Shown one piece after another: positions 54,172 through 62,926 of a DNA stretch of 64,000 nucleotides. The notes under the pieces were generated by a model. It saw nothing but the letters and a program-made list of their open reading frames with translations, was not told where the DNA came from and ran no database searches. Numbering within the stretch: position 1 is the first letter of the stretch; each line of letters starts with the position of its first letter. The DNA lies in the NCBI RefSeq assembly GCF_900102895.1, contig NZ_FNGD01000005.1:186001-250000 (forward strand), read 5' to 3'. A program made the position numbers and the translations under genes. This DNA is from Arthrobacter sp. ov407. Its GTDB lineage: Bacteria > Actinomycetota > Actinomycetes > Actinomycetales > Micrococcaceae.

Positions 54172-54564
54172 ATGCCCCACAAGACGATCAACCCGGCGTC
54201 CCTGCCCAAGCCGTCCGGCTACGCCCACGGGATCCTGGCGGGAAACACCGTCTATCTCGGCGGTCAAACGGCGCTGGATCAGGACATGCAAATTGTCCCC
54301 GGCGGCATTGTGGCGCAGTTCAAGCAGGCGTTCAGCAATGTACTGGCCACGCTTGCCGAAGCCGGCGGCGCGCCGGAAGATCTGGTCAGCGTCACGATCT
54401 ACCTCACCGACGTGGACGACTACATGGCGAACGGGCGCGAAATTGGCCGGCTCTGGCGGGAAATGGCCGGCTCTGAATACCCGGCGATGGCAGGAATCGG
54501 CGTCAGTCGGCTATGGCAGAAGGAGGCCTTGATCGAAATTCAGGGCGTTGCGGTGATCCAATAA
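54172..54564 (+). CDS. ridA: RidA-family enamine/imine deaminase
   Basis: 130 aa, RidA/YjgF/UK114 fold. The conserved motif reads AGNTVYLGGQTALDQDMQ, with the mid-protein LATLAEAGGAPEDLVSVTIYLTDVDDYMA and the end IEIQGVAVI. The archetypal catalytic arginine (in CRVAR-like context of E. coli RidA) is not obvious, so it may be a subgroup with another role. RidA proteins hydrolyse reactive imines. In this neighbourhood it could deaminate an amino-aromatic ring-opening intermediate (inference). It is divergent from the FAH operon. Confidence 0.9.
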   Translation: MPHKTINPASLPKPSGYAHGILAGNTVYLGGQTALDQDMQIVPGGIVAQFKQAFSNVLATLAEAGGAPEDLVSVTIYLTDVDDYMANGREIGRLWREMAGSEYPAMAGIGVSRLWQKEALIEIQGVAVIQ

Positions 54565-54594
54565 CGGCCGCGAAGGACAATCGGCAGCGCCCGG

Positions 54595-55455
54595 CTAGGA
54601 CGTCAAGTGACGGGCGTGGGCTGCTGCCATCGGCGCAATAAGCCGGTGTACTTCCAGAAAAGCGTCCCGGGCGGCCATGCCCTTCCAGTCATCGGGCAAG
54701 TATTCCGGCGGAAGGTTGGGGTCCTTGTAGGGGAACCGCCGCCAGATGGTGAGCATGGGAATGTAGTAGCGGAACGCAGCATGCCGCATCTCCGGCGTTG
54801 ATTCGGCGAGTGCTCGTTCCGGGTCATCGCCGAGCAGGGATGTCCATTGTTCGACCCCATCGCCGTACAGGCCGAGAAACTCGCCAAATTGCTCATCGAG
54901 GTCGGCCAGGTCCCACCATTGGGCGACCTTGGCTCGGATGGTGTGGTCGGCAACGTAGTCGCCTTGAAAAAAGTCCACGAACTGGCTCAGTCCCAGCACG
55001 TCGAGCCGTTTCTTCGTTCGCTCCAGTGCCGACAACGGCGCGATCCACACACCTGATGCCATGAAACCAAAACCGAAACCCGCGAGCACTGTGCGCAGCT
55101 GATGGCGGCGGCTGCGCATCGACTCGGGGACAGAGAAGATGGCCAGTATCCAGCCGTCATCGTCTTTGGCGGACGTCGGCGCGAAGATCCGCTCGTCTCC
55201 TTCGCGAAACACCTCTGCCACATTCTCTGCAAGCTCATACTTGGCCACATTCCCGGCCTTGACGCTCTTCAGCACTCCCTTGGCTTTTAGCCTGGACACC
55301 GAGGACCGCACGCCTGGTGCGTCGTAGCCAAGATCGCCGAGCATTTCGATCAACGCGGAGACCGCCAGGGCATCCCCGGATTCCCGGCTATAGAGACCGT
55401 AGAGGGTAATGATCAGTTGCTGGTGCCGAACATGGGGTTCCGGAATAGGAATCAT
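54595..55455 (-). CDS. paaX: PaaX-family transcriptional regulator
   Basis: 286 aa from the ATG at 55455. N-terminal PaaX winged helix (HQQLIITLYGLYSRESGDALAVSALIEMLGDLGYDAPGVRSSVSRLKAKGVL), central domain (GWILAIFSVPESMRSRRHQLRTVLAGFGFGFMASGVWIAPL) and the C-terminal helical domain (HAAFRYYIPMLTIWRRFPYKDPNLPPEYLPDDWKG). PaaX classically senses phenylacetyl-CoA; no paa genes are present, so here an aryl-CoA of the local pathway is the likely ligand (inference). Its ATG overlaps the thioesterase stop by 4 nt. Confidence 0.93.
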   Translation of the reverse strand: MIPIPEPHVRHQQLIITLYGLYSRESGDALAVSALIEMLGDLGYDAPGVRSSVSRLKAKGVLKSVKAGNVAKYELAENVAEVFREGDERIFAPTSAKDDDGWILAIFSVPESMRSRRHQLRTVLAGFGFGFMASGVWIAPLSALERTKKRLDVLGLSQFVDFFQGDYVADHTIRAKVAQWWDLADLDEQFGEFLGLYGDGVEQWTSLLGDDPERALAESTPEMRHAAFRYYIPMLTIWRRFPYKDPNLPPEYLPDDWKGMAARDAFLEVHRLIAPMAAAHARHLTS

Positions 55456-55904
55456 GCCGCGGCCTTGATGGCCGCGCGGAAGCGCTCCGGCCAGGGTGCC
55501 GAAGCGTCCGCGCCGACGGGGACGTAGGCGGTGACAAACGTGCCATCGGCGGCGAGGCCGCCGTCGTGCTCCCCCATGGGGTGGGCGACGACCTCGAAGC
55601 CGAACGTCATGGACTTGCCACCCATTGCCTGAACCCAGAGCGTAGTTGTGACGCGCTGGCCGAACCACAGCTTGGCCCGGAAATTGATCGCCTGGTGCAC
55701 GCGGGGAGCCGATGGAAAGTACTCGGGCAGGTCCAGTTGGCGGAACAGTTCGGCCTCGGCGGATTCGGCCCAGCGCATGATGGCCGAGTTGTGTTGGTGG
55801 CCCGCTGCGTCGGTGTCCACCCATTCGACAGTGCGCTCAATGCTCGCGCTCGAAACACCCGCCTGCGGCGGCCGAGTGCTGGTTTGCGCATCGAGTTCAC
55901 TCAT
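55452..55904 (-). CDS. 4-hydroxybenzoyl-CoA-thioesterase-like (4HBT) protein
   Basis: 150 aa. Single hotdog with the 4HBT signature VEWVDTDAAGHQHNSAIMRWAESAEAELFRQLDLPEYF; Asp in VDTDAAGH is the catalytic candidate. It would release an aryl or acyl carboxylate from CoA. It is coupled to paaX (4-nt overlap), suggesting it removes or regenerates the PaaX ligand. The downstream operon has a second thioesterase. Confidence 0.9.
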   Translation of the reverse strand: MSELDAQTSTRPPQAGVSSASIERTVEWVDTDAAGHQHNSAIMRWAESAEAELFRQLDLPEYFPSAPRVHQAINFRAKLWFGQRVTTTLWVQAMGGKSMTFGFEVVAHPMGEHDGGLAADGTFVTAYVPVGADASAPWPERFRAAIKAAA

Positions 55905-55989
55905 GCGTTTATTCTATGGCGATCCCCTGACGAACGTTCACAACACGTCATCTCAAGGGAGGCTCCAGCCGCTGCACCCGGCCAACTCC

Positions 55990-57045
55990 CTACGGGGTCA
56001 GGAGAACCTTGATGGCGCGCCTTTCGTCCATGGCGCGGTAGGCCTCGGGTGCCTCCTCAAGCGGCATGACCGAGTCGAACACCCGGCCCGGATTGATGGT
56101 GCCGTCCAGCACGTCGGCCAGCAGTTCCGGGATGTAGGTCCGGGCCGGGGCCATGCCGCCGCCGATCGTGATGTTGGTGTCGAACAGGAAGCGCAGCGGG
56201 GCCTCGGCCCCGCCGGTGGGGACGCCCACAAAGCCGAGTGCGCCGCCTGGGCGGACGCTGTGCAGCGCCTGCTCCATGGATTCCTTGGTTCCCACGCATT
56301 CCAGCACGGAGTCGGCCAGCACTCCGCCGAGCAGTTCGCGGACCTTGGCGACGCCTTCGTCCCCGCGTTCGGCGACGATGTCCGTGGCTCCGAACTCACG
56401 GGCGATCGCCTGGCGGTCGGCGTGCCGGGACATGGCGATGATCCGCTCCGCGCCGAGGCGCTTGGCGGCCAGCACTCCGCAGAGGCCGACGGCGCCGTCG
56501 CCTACCACGACGACCGTCCGGCCGGGGCCGGCCTTGGCGGCGAGGGCCGCGTGGTGGCCGGTGGCCATGACGTCGGAGAGCGTGAGCAGGCTGGCGCGGA
56601 GGGCGTCGTCGGGCTCGGTGACACCCGGAACCTTGACCAGCGTGGACTCGGCGAGCGGCACGCGGACAGCCTGGCCCTGGCCGCCGTCGATCCCGTGACC
56701 GGTGTCATCCTTGCCACCCCAGCCGGCGAGGTGGTCGCAGGCGACCGTGACGCCGTTGAGGCACTGGGGGCACTCGCCGCAGCTGACCAGGAAGGGCGCG
56801 ATCACAAAGTCGCCCACGGCAAGGTCCTTGACGTCCTCGCCGATGCTTTCCACCGTCCCGATGAACTCGTGTCCGATTGCGGACGGCTTGTGGGTGGGCT
56901 TGACGCCGCGGTAGGGCCACAGATCCGAGCCGCAGACGCAGGAGGCGGTGACCTTCACGACGACGTCGGTGGGCAGCTGGAGTGTGGGGTAGTCGCGGTC
57001 TTCGACTCGGATGTCGCCGGGACCGTGGATGATGGTGGCGCGCAT
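55990..57045 (-). CDS. zinc-dependent alcohol dehydrogenase (MDR family)
   Basis: 351 aa from the ATG at 57045 with GAGGAG 5 nt upstream. Catalytic-zinc ligands CVCGSDLWPYRG and GHEFIGTVESIG; structural-zinc cysteines in SCGECPQCLNGVTVACDHLAG; NAD(P) motif VVVVGDGAVGLCGVLAAKRLG. It oxidises an alcohol or reduces an aldehyde; the substrate is unknown. It lies between the paaX and thiolase units, separated from the thiolase by a strong hairpin. Confidence 0.92.
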   Translation of the reverse strand: MRATIIHGPGDIRVEDRDYPTLQLPTDVVVKVTASCVCGSDLWPYRGVKPTHKPSAIGHEFIGTVESIGEDVKDLAVGDFVIAPFLVSCGECPQCLNGVTVACDHLAGWGGKDDTGHGIDGGQGQAVRVPLAESTLVKVPGVTEPDDALRASLLTLSDVMATGHHAALAAKAGPGRTVVVVGDGAVGLCGVLAAKRLGAERIIAMSRHADRQAIAREFGATDIVAERGDEGVAKVRELLGGVLADSVLECVGTKESMEQALHSVRPGGALGFVGVPTGGAEAPLRFLFDTNITIGGGMAPARTYIPELLADVLDGTINPGRVFDSVMPLEEAPEAYRAMDERRAIKVLLTP

Positions 57046-57124
57046 GGGGGCTCCTCGCATTTGTGGTGGATGGGCTGGGAACGAGTTTAGTCGCGCAGAA
57101 CGCCGGCCACGTAGACGAGGACAA

Positions 57125-57188
57125 GCAACGCGGGGTCAGATACGGCCCATTTGCCGCCCGGCATGGGCTGTATCCGACCCCGCGTTGC
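57125..57188. terminator. 64-nt hairpin between thiolase and alcohol dehydrogenase genes; possible dispersed repeat
   Basis: 25-bp arms (57125-57149 and 57164-57188) pair at 23 of 25 positions, beginning GCAACGCGGGGTC, with TGCC/GGCA pairing inside the loop. It starts 3 bp from the thiolase stop, so it is a likely terminator of the sco-thiolase operon. Confidence 0.75.
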
Positions 57189-57191
57189 CTT

Positions 57192-58388
57192 CTAGACGGC
57201 TTCGAGCACGCTGACGTAGTTGGCGATGCCCACGCCGCCCATGTTCTGCACCGCGGCCCGGCGCGGGCTGGCCAGCTGCATGGCTCCGGCCGTCCCGGTA
57301 AGCTGCATGGCGGCGATGACGTGCTGGGAGACGCCGGTGGCGCCGACGGGGTGGCCCTTGGCCTTGAGTCCGCCGGAGACGTTGACCGGCAGCTTGCCGT
57401 CCTTGAAGACCCAGCCTTCCTCGAGCGCCCGGGCCCCCTGGCCGCGTTCGGTCAGTCCCATGGCTTCGTACATGAGCAGTTCGGCGATGGTGAAGCAGTC
57501 GTGGACTTCCGCGAAGTCGAGCTCCTCCAACCCGACGCCGGCCATCCCCAGGGCGCGCTGCCAGGAGGCCCGGGTGGCGGCGAATTCGGTCGGGTCCCGG
57601 CGCTCGGCCGGGAAGAAGTCGTTCGCCTGGCCGAAGCCGGCGAGCCGCACCGGTGCGGTGGCGCCGCCGGTGGGGGCGACGCTGAGGACGACGGCGGCGG
57701 CGCCGTCGGACACGGGGGAGCAGTCGGTGCGGCGCAGCGGATCTGCCACCATCGGGTTCTTGTCCGAGACGGTGCGGCAGAACTCCTCGCCGAGATCCTT
57801 GCGGAGCTGGGCGTAGGGGTTGTCGACGCCGTTGCGGTGGTTCTTCGCCGCGATGGTGCCCAGGACGTCGCCGAGGTTTCCGTTGCCGTCCCCGTAGCGC
57901 TTCCCGTAGTGCTTCGCGACCTCGGCAAAGAGCCCGGTGAACCCCGTGGTGGAGGCCTTGCCGGCCATGTCGTAGTCCGCACCGAGCAGGGCCGCACCCA
58001 CGACGTCGGCCCCGGCCTGCGTCATCTTCTCGGCCCCGATCACCAGGACGGTCTTCGCGGTACCGGCCAAAAGGGACTTGGTGCCCTGCTGGAACGCGGC
58101 CGAGCCGGAGGCGCAGGCGTTCTCGACCCGCGTGGACGGCACGTTGGCCAGCTGGTCCGAGACCTGGAGCGCGAGGGAGGACGGGAAGGCTAGCGGCATC
58201 ATGCCGGAGTTGAACTGGCCGAGGTAGATTTCGTCGATCTGGCCGGGCTCGATCCCGGCGTTGCCGATCGCCTCGGTGGCGACCTGCACGATCAGGGACT
58301 CCAGCGTGTCGTCCGTCAGCTTGCCGAAGCGGCTGTGGCCCCAGCCGGTGAGCAGGACGTCCTTGCCGAACTGTTCCTTCAGGCTCAT
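57192..58388 (-). CDS. thiolase (SCPx-type acetyl-CoA acyltransferase)
   Basis: 398 aa. Thiolase fold with nucleophile Cys92 in [12 protein letters not shown], His in [22 protein letters not shown] and the second region [24 protein letters not shown] in place of the classical NEAFA marks the SCPx/lipid-transfer-type thiolase branch. It cleaves a 3-ketoacyl-CoA or condenses acetyl-CoA. It starts 4 nt inside the CoA-transferase B gene and is the last gene of the operon. Confidence 0.92.
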   Translation of the reverse strand: MSLKEQFGKDVLLTGWGHSRFGKLTDDTLESLIVQVATEAIGNAGIEPGQIDEIYLGQFNSGMMPLAFPSSLALQVSDQLANVPSTRVENACASGSAAFQQGTKSLLAGTAKTVLVIGAEKMTQAGADVVGAALLGADYDMAGKASTTGFTGLFAEVAKHYGKRYGDGNGNLGDVLGTIAAKNHRNGVDNPYAQLRKDLGEEFCRTVSDKNPMVADPLRRTDCSPVSDGAAAVVLSVAPTGGATAPVRLAGFGQANDFFPAERRDPTEFAATRASWQRALGMAGVGLEELDFAEVHDCFTIAELLMYEAMGLTERGQGARALEEGWVFKDGKLPVNVSGGLKAKGHPVGATGVSQHVIAAMQLTGTAGAMQLASPRRAAVQNMGGVGIANYVSVLEAV

Positions 58389-59095
58389 GCCCCTGCCACC
58401 TCCACGGTGTCTTCGATCGCAAGGGTTCCTTCGAGCTCAGGGGCGACGTCGAACTCTGCCTCGGTCTTGTCGCGGATCTCCTCCACGGTGACGCCGGGCG
58501 CCAGCCGGGTCAGCGTCAGCTGCCGGCCTGCGCCTGTTTCTTGTTCATGCTTCACCAGGTCGAAGACCGCGAGGTCGCTGATGATGCGGTCCACGCAGCT
58601 GAGCCCGGTGAGCGGCAGCGTGCATTCCTTGACGATCTTGGCGGTGCCGTCCTTGGCGTTGTGCTCCGTCAGGACCACGACGCGCGGCGTGCCCGCCACG
58701 AGGTCCATGGCGCCTCCCATGCCCTTGACCATCTTGCCGGGGATGGTCCAGTTGGCGAGGTCGCCGGCGCCGGAGACCTGCATGGCGCCGAGGATCGCGA
58801 CCTTCACGTGGCCGCCGCGGATCATGCCGAAGGAGGTCGCGGAGTCGAAGATGCTGCCGCCGGGCAGGACCGTGACGGTCTGCTTGCCGGCGTTGATGAG
58901 GTCGGCGTCTTCCTCGCCCTCGTAGGGGAAAGGGCCCATGCCGAGCAGGCCGTTCTCGCTCTGGAGGACAACGCGGACGCCGTCGGGCAGGTTGTTGGCC
59001 ACCAGCGTGGGGATGCCGATGCCAAGGTTGACGTAGTCGCCGTCGTTCAGTTCTTCGGCCGCGATTGCGGCCATTTCATCTCGGGTCCAAGCCAT
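58385..59095 (-). CDS. scoB: 3-oxoacid CoA-transferase subunit B
   Basis: 236 aa. Family I CoA-transferase beta subunit, with the catalytic glutamate in [29 protein letters not shown] and [44 protein letters not shown]. With ScoA it moves CoA between succinyl-CoA and a 3-oxoacid. Its stop overlaps the thiolase start. Confidence 0.95.
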   Translation of the reverse strand: MAWTRDEMAAIAAEELNDGDYVNLGIGIPTLVANNLPDGVRVVLQSENGLLGMGPFPYEGEEDADLINAGKQTVTVLPGGSIFDSATSFGMIRGGHVKVAILGAMQVSGAGDLANWTIPGKMVKGMGGAMDLVAGTPRVVVLTEHNAKDGTAKIVKECTLPLTGLSCVDRIISDLAVFDLVKHEQETGAGRQLTLTRLAPGVTVEEIRDKTEAEFDVAPELEGTLAIEDTVEVAGA

Positions 59096-59140
59096 GGTGA
59101 TTCTCCTGAAAACGTGTGGGTGGGCGGCGCGCAGGCCGGA

Positions 59141-59878
59141 TTAGACGGTTGCGGTGTGCGCCGCTTCTGCTTCCACTTCGAGCCGGGGGCGGACGGTGCG
59201 CTGTTCGATGTCCTTCACGCGGCCGCTGGCCTGGACCAGGCGCTGGACGAACACGCCGGGGGTGATGATGTGGTTCGGGTCCAGCTGGCCGGGCTCGACG
59301 ATCACCTCGGCTTCGGCGACCGTCACAGCTCCGGCCGTAGCCACCACCGGATTGAAGTTCTGCGCGGTGTACCGGTAGATCAGGTTGCCGTCGGTGTCGG
59401 CGGTGTGCGCGTGGACCAGTGCGACGTCGGCCTTGATGGCGCGTTCCAGGACGAAAGTCTCGCCGTCGAACTCCGCGAGCGGTTTGCCTTCGGCGACGAG
59501 GGTGCCCACGCCGGTCTTCGTGTAGAAGGCCGGGATTCCGGCGCCGCCGGCGCGCAGCCGCTCGGCAAGGGTGCCCTGCGGGGTGAACTCCACCTCCAGC
59601 TGGCCGGCGAGGTACTGCTCGGCGAAGAGCTTGTTTTCCCCGACGTAGGACGCGATGACTTTGCGGACCTGGCCGCCTTCGATCAGTATGCCGAGGCCCT
59701 TGCCGTCCACGCCCATGTTGTTGGACACGACCGTCAGGTTCTTCACCCCGGAGTCCCGCACTGCCTCGATCAGGTCAGCGGGGATTCCGCTGAGACCGAA
59801 CCCGCCGACGGCGAGCGTCATGCCGTCCCGCAGTACGTCCTGCAGGGCCGCCGCTGCCCCGGATTTCACCTTTGACAT
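59141..59878 (-). CDS. scoA: 3-oxoacid CoA-transferase subunit A
   Basis: 245 aa. Family I CoA-transferase alpha subunit: MTLAVGGFGLSGIPADLIEAVRDSGVKNLTVVSNNMGVDG, then KADVALVHAHTADTDGNLIYRYTAQNFNPVVATAG. PcaI (3-oxoadipate) and ScoA/AtoD (acetoacetate) share these motifs, so the 3-oxoacid is uncertain. The order A-B-thiolase resembles the end of the beta-ketoadipate pathway or ketone-body use. It is divergent from iclR and controlled through the twin operator. Confidence 0.94.
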   Translation of the reverse strand: MSKVKSGAAAALQDVLRDGMTLAVGGFGLSGIPADLIEAVRDSGVKNLTVVSNNMGVDGKGLGILIEGGQVRKVIASYVGENKLFAEQYLAGQLEVEFTPQGTLAERLRAGGAGIPAFYTKTGVGTLVAEGKPLAEFDGETFVLERAIKADVALVHAHTADTDGNLIYRYTAQNFNPVVATAGAVTVAEAEVIVEPGQLDPNHIITPGVFVQRLVQASGRVKDIEQRTVRPRLEVEAEAAHTATV

Positions 59879-59938
59879 TGCATCTCCTCATTGAGCCGTT
59901 GAGTCACCGGCCGCCGGGCCGCGAAGCCCGCGCCGTGA

Positions 59939-59951
59939 TCCACGTTGTGGA
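59939..59951. promoter_or_regulatory. IclR operator 1
   Basis: TCCAC-GTT-GTGGA, perfect 5-bp arms, followed by CTATTC and TGAGGAA. It lies 61 bp upstream of the scoA start. A near-identical site with the same flanking ATTC/TGAGGAA lies at 60059. Confidence 0.65.
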
Positions 59952-60007
59952 CTATTCGCCTGAGGAAGGAGCCTATGGTGTGGCGTGGAGCACTGTCAAC
60001 GCCGAAT

Positions 60008-60036
60008 TTGCGCCAAGGCCAGTGCATTTTTACAGT
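60008..60036 (+). promoter_or_regulatory. candidate iclR promoter
   Basis: TTGCGC (60008-60013) and TACAGT (60031-60036) are separated by 17 nt. Operator 2 then lies just downstream of the predicted transcription start, consistent with autorepression. Confidence 0.35.
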
Positions 60037-60058
60037 GTGGACGGTAGGCTGATCGGTG

Positions 60059-60071
60059 TCCACAATGTGGA
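60059..60071. promoter_or_regulatory. IclR operator 2
   Basis: TCCAC-AAT-GTGGA, perfect 5-bp arms, followed by TCATTC and TGAGGAA as in operator 1. It is 120 bp from the first site and 24 bp before the iclR start. Twin sites suggest looping or coordinated control of both promoters. Confidence 0.65.
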
Positions 60072-60095
60072 TCATTCTGAGGAATCGCGAGGAAA

Positions 60096-60869
60096 ATGAT
60101 GAACTCCGTCCCCGTGCAGGGCGCCCAGGTGGTGAGCCGGGCCGCGGCCCTGCTCAGGATCGTGGGCCAGAAGCCGGAAGGCTCCCCGCTGGTGGAGCTG
60201 GTGCGCGAATCGGGACTGACGCGCCCCACGGTGCACCGGCTGCTCAGCTCTCTGGCGGCCGAGGGCCTGCTGGACCAGGATCCGGGCACCGGCAACTGGG
60301 TGCTGGGCCCGGAGATCCTGCTGCTGGGGTCCGTGGCCTCGGCGCGTTTCCCACTGGAGGACATCGCGAGGCCGAGCCTCCGGCGCCTCGCCGAAGAGAC
60401 CGGCGAGAGCGCGTTCTTCTCCATCCGCCGCGGCAACGAAACGGTGTGCCTGCTCCGCGAGGAAGGCAGCTTCCCGGTCCGTTCCTTCGTGCTGCACGAG
60501 GGCGTGCGGTTTCCGCTCGGTGTCGCCTCAGCCGGCACCGCAATCATGGCCTTCCTGCCGGCAGAAGAACAGGAAGAGCTGCTCGCAAACTGGGCAGCGC
60601 ACGCCGGCAGCTTTGCGGCCGCGCACACTGAAGCGCGTGTCAGGGAAAACCTCGAAGCGACGCGGCAGGCCGGTTATTCGGTCAACCCGGGGCTGGTCCT
60701 GGAAGGCAGCTGGGGGATGGGCGCGGCGGTCTTCGACCAGCGGGGCCGCCCCGCCTGGGCGCTGTCCCTGACCGGCATCGAGCCGCGCTTCCGGGAAGAC
60801 CGGCGTCCGCAGCTGGGGCGGCTGCTCATGGATGAGGCCCACCGCATCTCGACGCTGCTGCAGGGCTAG
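60096..60869 (+). CDS. IclR-family transcriptional regulator
   Basis: 257 aa; starts with two adjacent ATGs (60096 or 60099) after GCGAGGAAA. N-terminal HTH (SPLVELVRESGLTRPTVHRLLSSLAAEGLLDQDPGTGNWVLG) and a GAF-like IclR ligand domain (FPLGVASAGTAIMAFLP ... GYSVNPGLVLEGSWGMGAAVFD ... WALSLTGIEPRF). It is divergent from scoA-scoB-thiolase and flanked by two matching palindromes, so it is the regulator of that operon and of itself. Confidence 0.95.
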   Translation: MMNSVPVQGAQVVSRAAALLRIVGQKPEGSPLVELVRESGLTRPTVHRLLSSLAAEGLLDQDPGTGNWVLGPEILLLGSVASARFPLEDIARPSLRRLAEETGESAFFSIRRGNETVCLLREEGSFPVRSFVLHEGVRFPLGVASAGTAIMAFLPAEEQEELLANWAAHAGSFAAAHTEARVRENLEATRQAGYSVNPGLVLEGSWGMGAAVFDQRGRPAWALSLTGIEPRFREDRRPQLGRLLMDEAHRISTLLQG

Positions 60870-60963
60870 AGGTAGTAGTCGCGAGGCTCTTGCGCAGGCG
60901 CCGCTTGCGTCAGAAGCTGGCAGCAAAGGCCGCAATCGCGTCGAGCCGAAGGAGCGCAGCCTC

Positions 60964-61869
60964 ATGAAAAACATCAAGATCTCTTTCGATCACTATGGCA
61001 GCCCGGACCTCGTCACTGTTGGCGATGAGGAACTGCCGGTTCCGGGGGAGAACGAGGTCCAGGTGGGAATCCGCGCCATCGCCGTCAACCCGATGGACTG
61101 GAAAGTCGTTGCCGGCTACCTGGAGCGGCACCTTCCGCTGGACTTCCCTGCAGTTCCCGGCTGTGAGGCGGCAGGAATGGTGACCGCCGTCGGCCCCGGC
61201 GTGACCGGGTACGAGGTGGGCGACGAGGTCATCTGGAATGGCATTACCGGAGGCTACCGCGCCGTCGCCAATTTTCCGCCCAGCCAGCTGACGCCAAAGC
61301 CCGCGGGCATCGATTTTGAGCAGGCGGCGTGCGTCGCGATAGCTGGCGGCACAGCGTATTCGGCGCTGGTCCAGCTTGGCATTGGCATGGGGGACACGGT
61401 CCTCATCCACGGCGCAGCGGGCGGGGTCGGCTCGGCGGTGGTCCAGATCGCGCGGCACCTCGGCGCCCAGGTCATCGGCACCGCTTCAGAGCAGAATCAT
61501 GACTATTTGCGCGGCCTCGGCGCCGAGCCTGTGGCCTATGGCGAAGGGCTCGTGGAACGCGTCCGCTCGCTGGGCACCATCACCGCCGTCGTGGACACCT
61601 TTGGCGGGGAGGAGACGACGACGGCGACGGTCCATTTGCTCGGCGGCCACGGCGCCGCGGTGACCACTATGCCTGGAAAAGAGGCCAACGCCGCCGGAAT
61701 TGCACCGGTCAGGCTGCTGGACGGACGGGTAGCGGAGGCGGCCCGGCTGTCGGCCGATGGAAAGCTCCGCTTCAGCATCCAGGAGCGGATTCCCCTTACC
61801 GATGCGGCCCGGGCGCTGGGCATCAGCCGCGCAGGCCATGTCCGGGGCAAGCTCGTGCTGATCCCGTAA
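60964..61869 (+). CDS. NADP-dependent quinone-oxidoreductase-type MDR
   Basis: 301 aa from the ATG at 60964 with GAAGGAG 10 nt upstream; the frame from 60832 overlaps iclR and is rejected. Zinc-free MDR: AVNPMDWKVVAGYL, PGCEAAGMVTAVG, VLIHGAAGGVGSAVVQIARHLGAQVIGTAS (AxxGxxG). It reduces quinones or enones with NADPH; the substrate is unknown. It stands alone after iclR (94-nt gap) and ends at a large hairpin. Confidence 0.92.
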   Translation: MKNIKISFDHYGSPDLVTVGDEELPVPGENEVQVGIRAIAVNPMDWKVVAGYLERHLPLDFPAVPGCEAAGMVTAVGPGVTGYEVGDEVIWNGITGGYRAVANFPPSQLTPKPAGIDFEQAACVAIAGGTAYSALVQLGIGMGDTVLIHGAAGGVGSAVVQIARHLGAQVIGTASEQNHDYLRGLGAEPVAYGEGLVERVRSLGTITAVVDTFGGEETTTATVHLLGGHGAAVTTMPGKEANAAGIAPVRLLDGRVAEAARLSADGKLRFSIQERIPLTDAARALGISRAGHVRGKLVLIP

Positions 61870-61882
61870 AAAGTACTGTCGT

Positions 61883-61950
61883 GGGGCACTTTGACACGGA
61901 CGCGCCGACCGTTGAGGTCAAAAAGGCCCAGCCACGGTTCAAAGTGCCCC
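61883..61950. terminator. 68-nt hairpin between convergent genes; possible dispersed repeat
   Basis: 12-bp perfect arms GGGGCACTTTGA (61883-61894) and its complement (61939-61950), with an inner GACC-GTTGA-GGTC hairpin (61907-61919). It lies between the convergent MDR and nadE genes and should terminate both. Confidence 0.65.
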
Positions 61951-61990
61951 GTTTCGGCCTGCAGCCCGGCCCCGGGATCCTCGGCTCAGG

Positions 61991-62812
61991 CTATTTCCAC
62001 CACGTATCGAAAATCGTCACCGGGACCGTGCGCTTGTGCCGGGTCCGCAGGTACATCGACTCGATCCGCTCGGCCGCGGCATCCGGGACGTCGCGGCCCT
62101 CGAGGTAGTCATCGATCACGTCGTAGCCCAGGCCGAGCTCGTCCTCGTCGGTGCGGCCGGGCTTGCCGTCCAGGAGATCCGCCGTCGGGATCTTTTCCCA
62201 GATCCGGGCCGGGGCGCCGAGTTCGGCCAGCAGCGCGCGGTTCTGGCGCTTGTTGAGGCCGAACAGCGGCAGGATGTCCGCGCCGCCGTCGCCGAACTTG
62301 GTGAAGAAGCCGGTGACGGATTCGGCACCGTGGTCCGTGCCGATCACCAAGTAGTTGTGCTCGCCGGCCAGAGCATATTGGGCGATCATCCGGGTCCGGG
62401 CCTTGGTGTTGCCCTTATGGAAATCGGAGATCTCCGTGCCGACCGTCTTCTCGAACTCGTCCTCGAAGCCGTCCACCGCCGCTGAGATATTGAACGTCCA
62501 CTCGGTCTTTGCACGCACGAAGTCCAGCGCCGCCTGGGCGTCGTCCTCGTCATGCTGGACGCCGTAGGGGAGCCGGACGGCCACGAAGTTTGCCTCGGTG
62601 CCCTCGGCCTCGAGCTCCTCGACCGCCAGTTGGGCCAGCCGCCCGGCCAGGGACGAGTCCAGGCCGCCCGAGATGCCCAGCACGAAGCCCTTGGTGTGGG
62701 TGGCCGTCAGGTACTCCTTGAGGAACGTCACGCGTTTGCGCACCTCCCCCGCGGGGTCGATCCGGGGCTGCACGCCCATTTCCTCGATGATCTTCGCCTG
62801 GAGTTCACGCAT
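61991..62812 (-). CDS. nadE: ammonia-dependent NAD+ synthetase
   Basis: 273 aa, the E. coli-type length without a glutaminase domain. PP-loop SGGLDSS (about residues 49-55), [33 protein letters not shown] for NaAD/ATP binding and [13 protein letters not shown] at the end. It makes NAD+ from nicotinate adenine dinucleotide, ATP and ammonia. It is a stand-alone housekeeping gene, divergent from the partial FAD monooxygenase at 62927. Confidence 0.96.
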   Translation of the reverse strand: MRELQAKIIEEMGVQPRIDPAGEVRKRVTFLKEYLTATHTKGFVLGISGGLDSSLAGRLAQLAVEELEAEGTEANFVAVRLPYGVQHDEDDAQAALDFVRAKTEWTFNISAAVDGFEDEFEKTVGTEISDFHKGNTKARTRMIAQYALAGEHNYLVIGTDHGAESVTGFFTKFGDGGADILPLFGLNKRQNRALLAELGAPARIWEKIPTADLLDGKPGRTDEDELGLGYDVIDDYLEGRDVPDAAAERIESMYLRTRHKRTVPVTIFDTWWK

Positions 62813-62926
62813 GCCTCACAGCCTAGCCAGCGCTGTCAACAACGCTCAACTGCTGCAGCCGGGCTGGTCCGAAACGCGCGCGAATACCCCCTCCCGCGGC
62901 GCCGCGCGCAGGCGTAGCGTGGGGCC

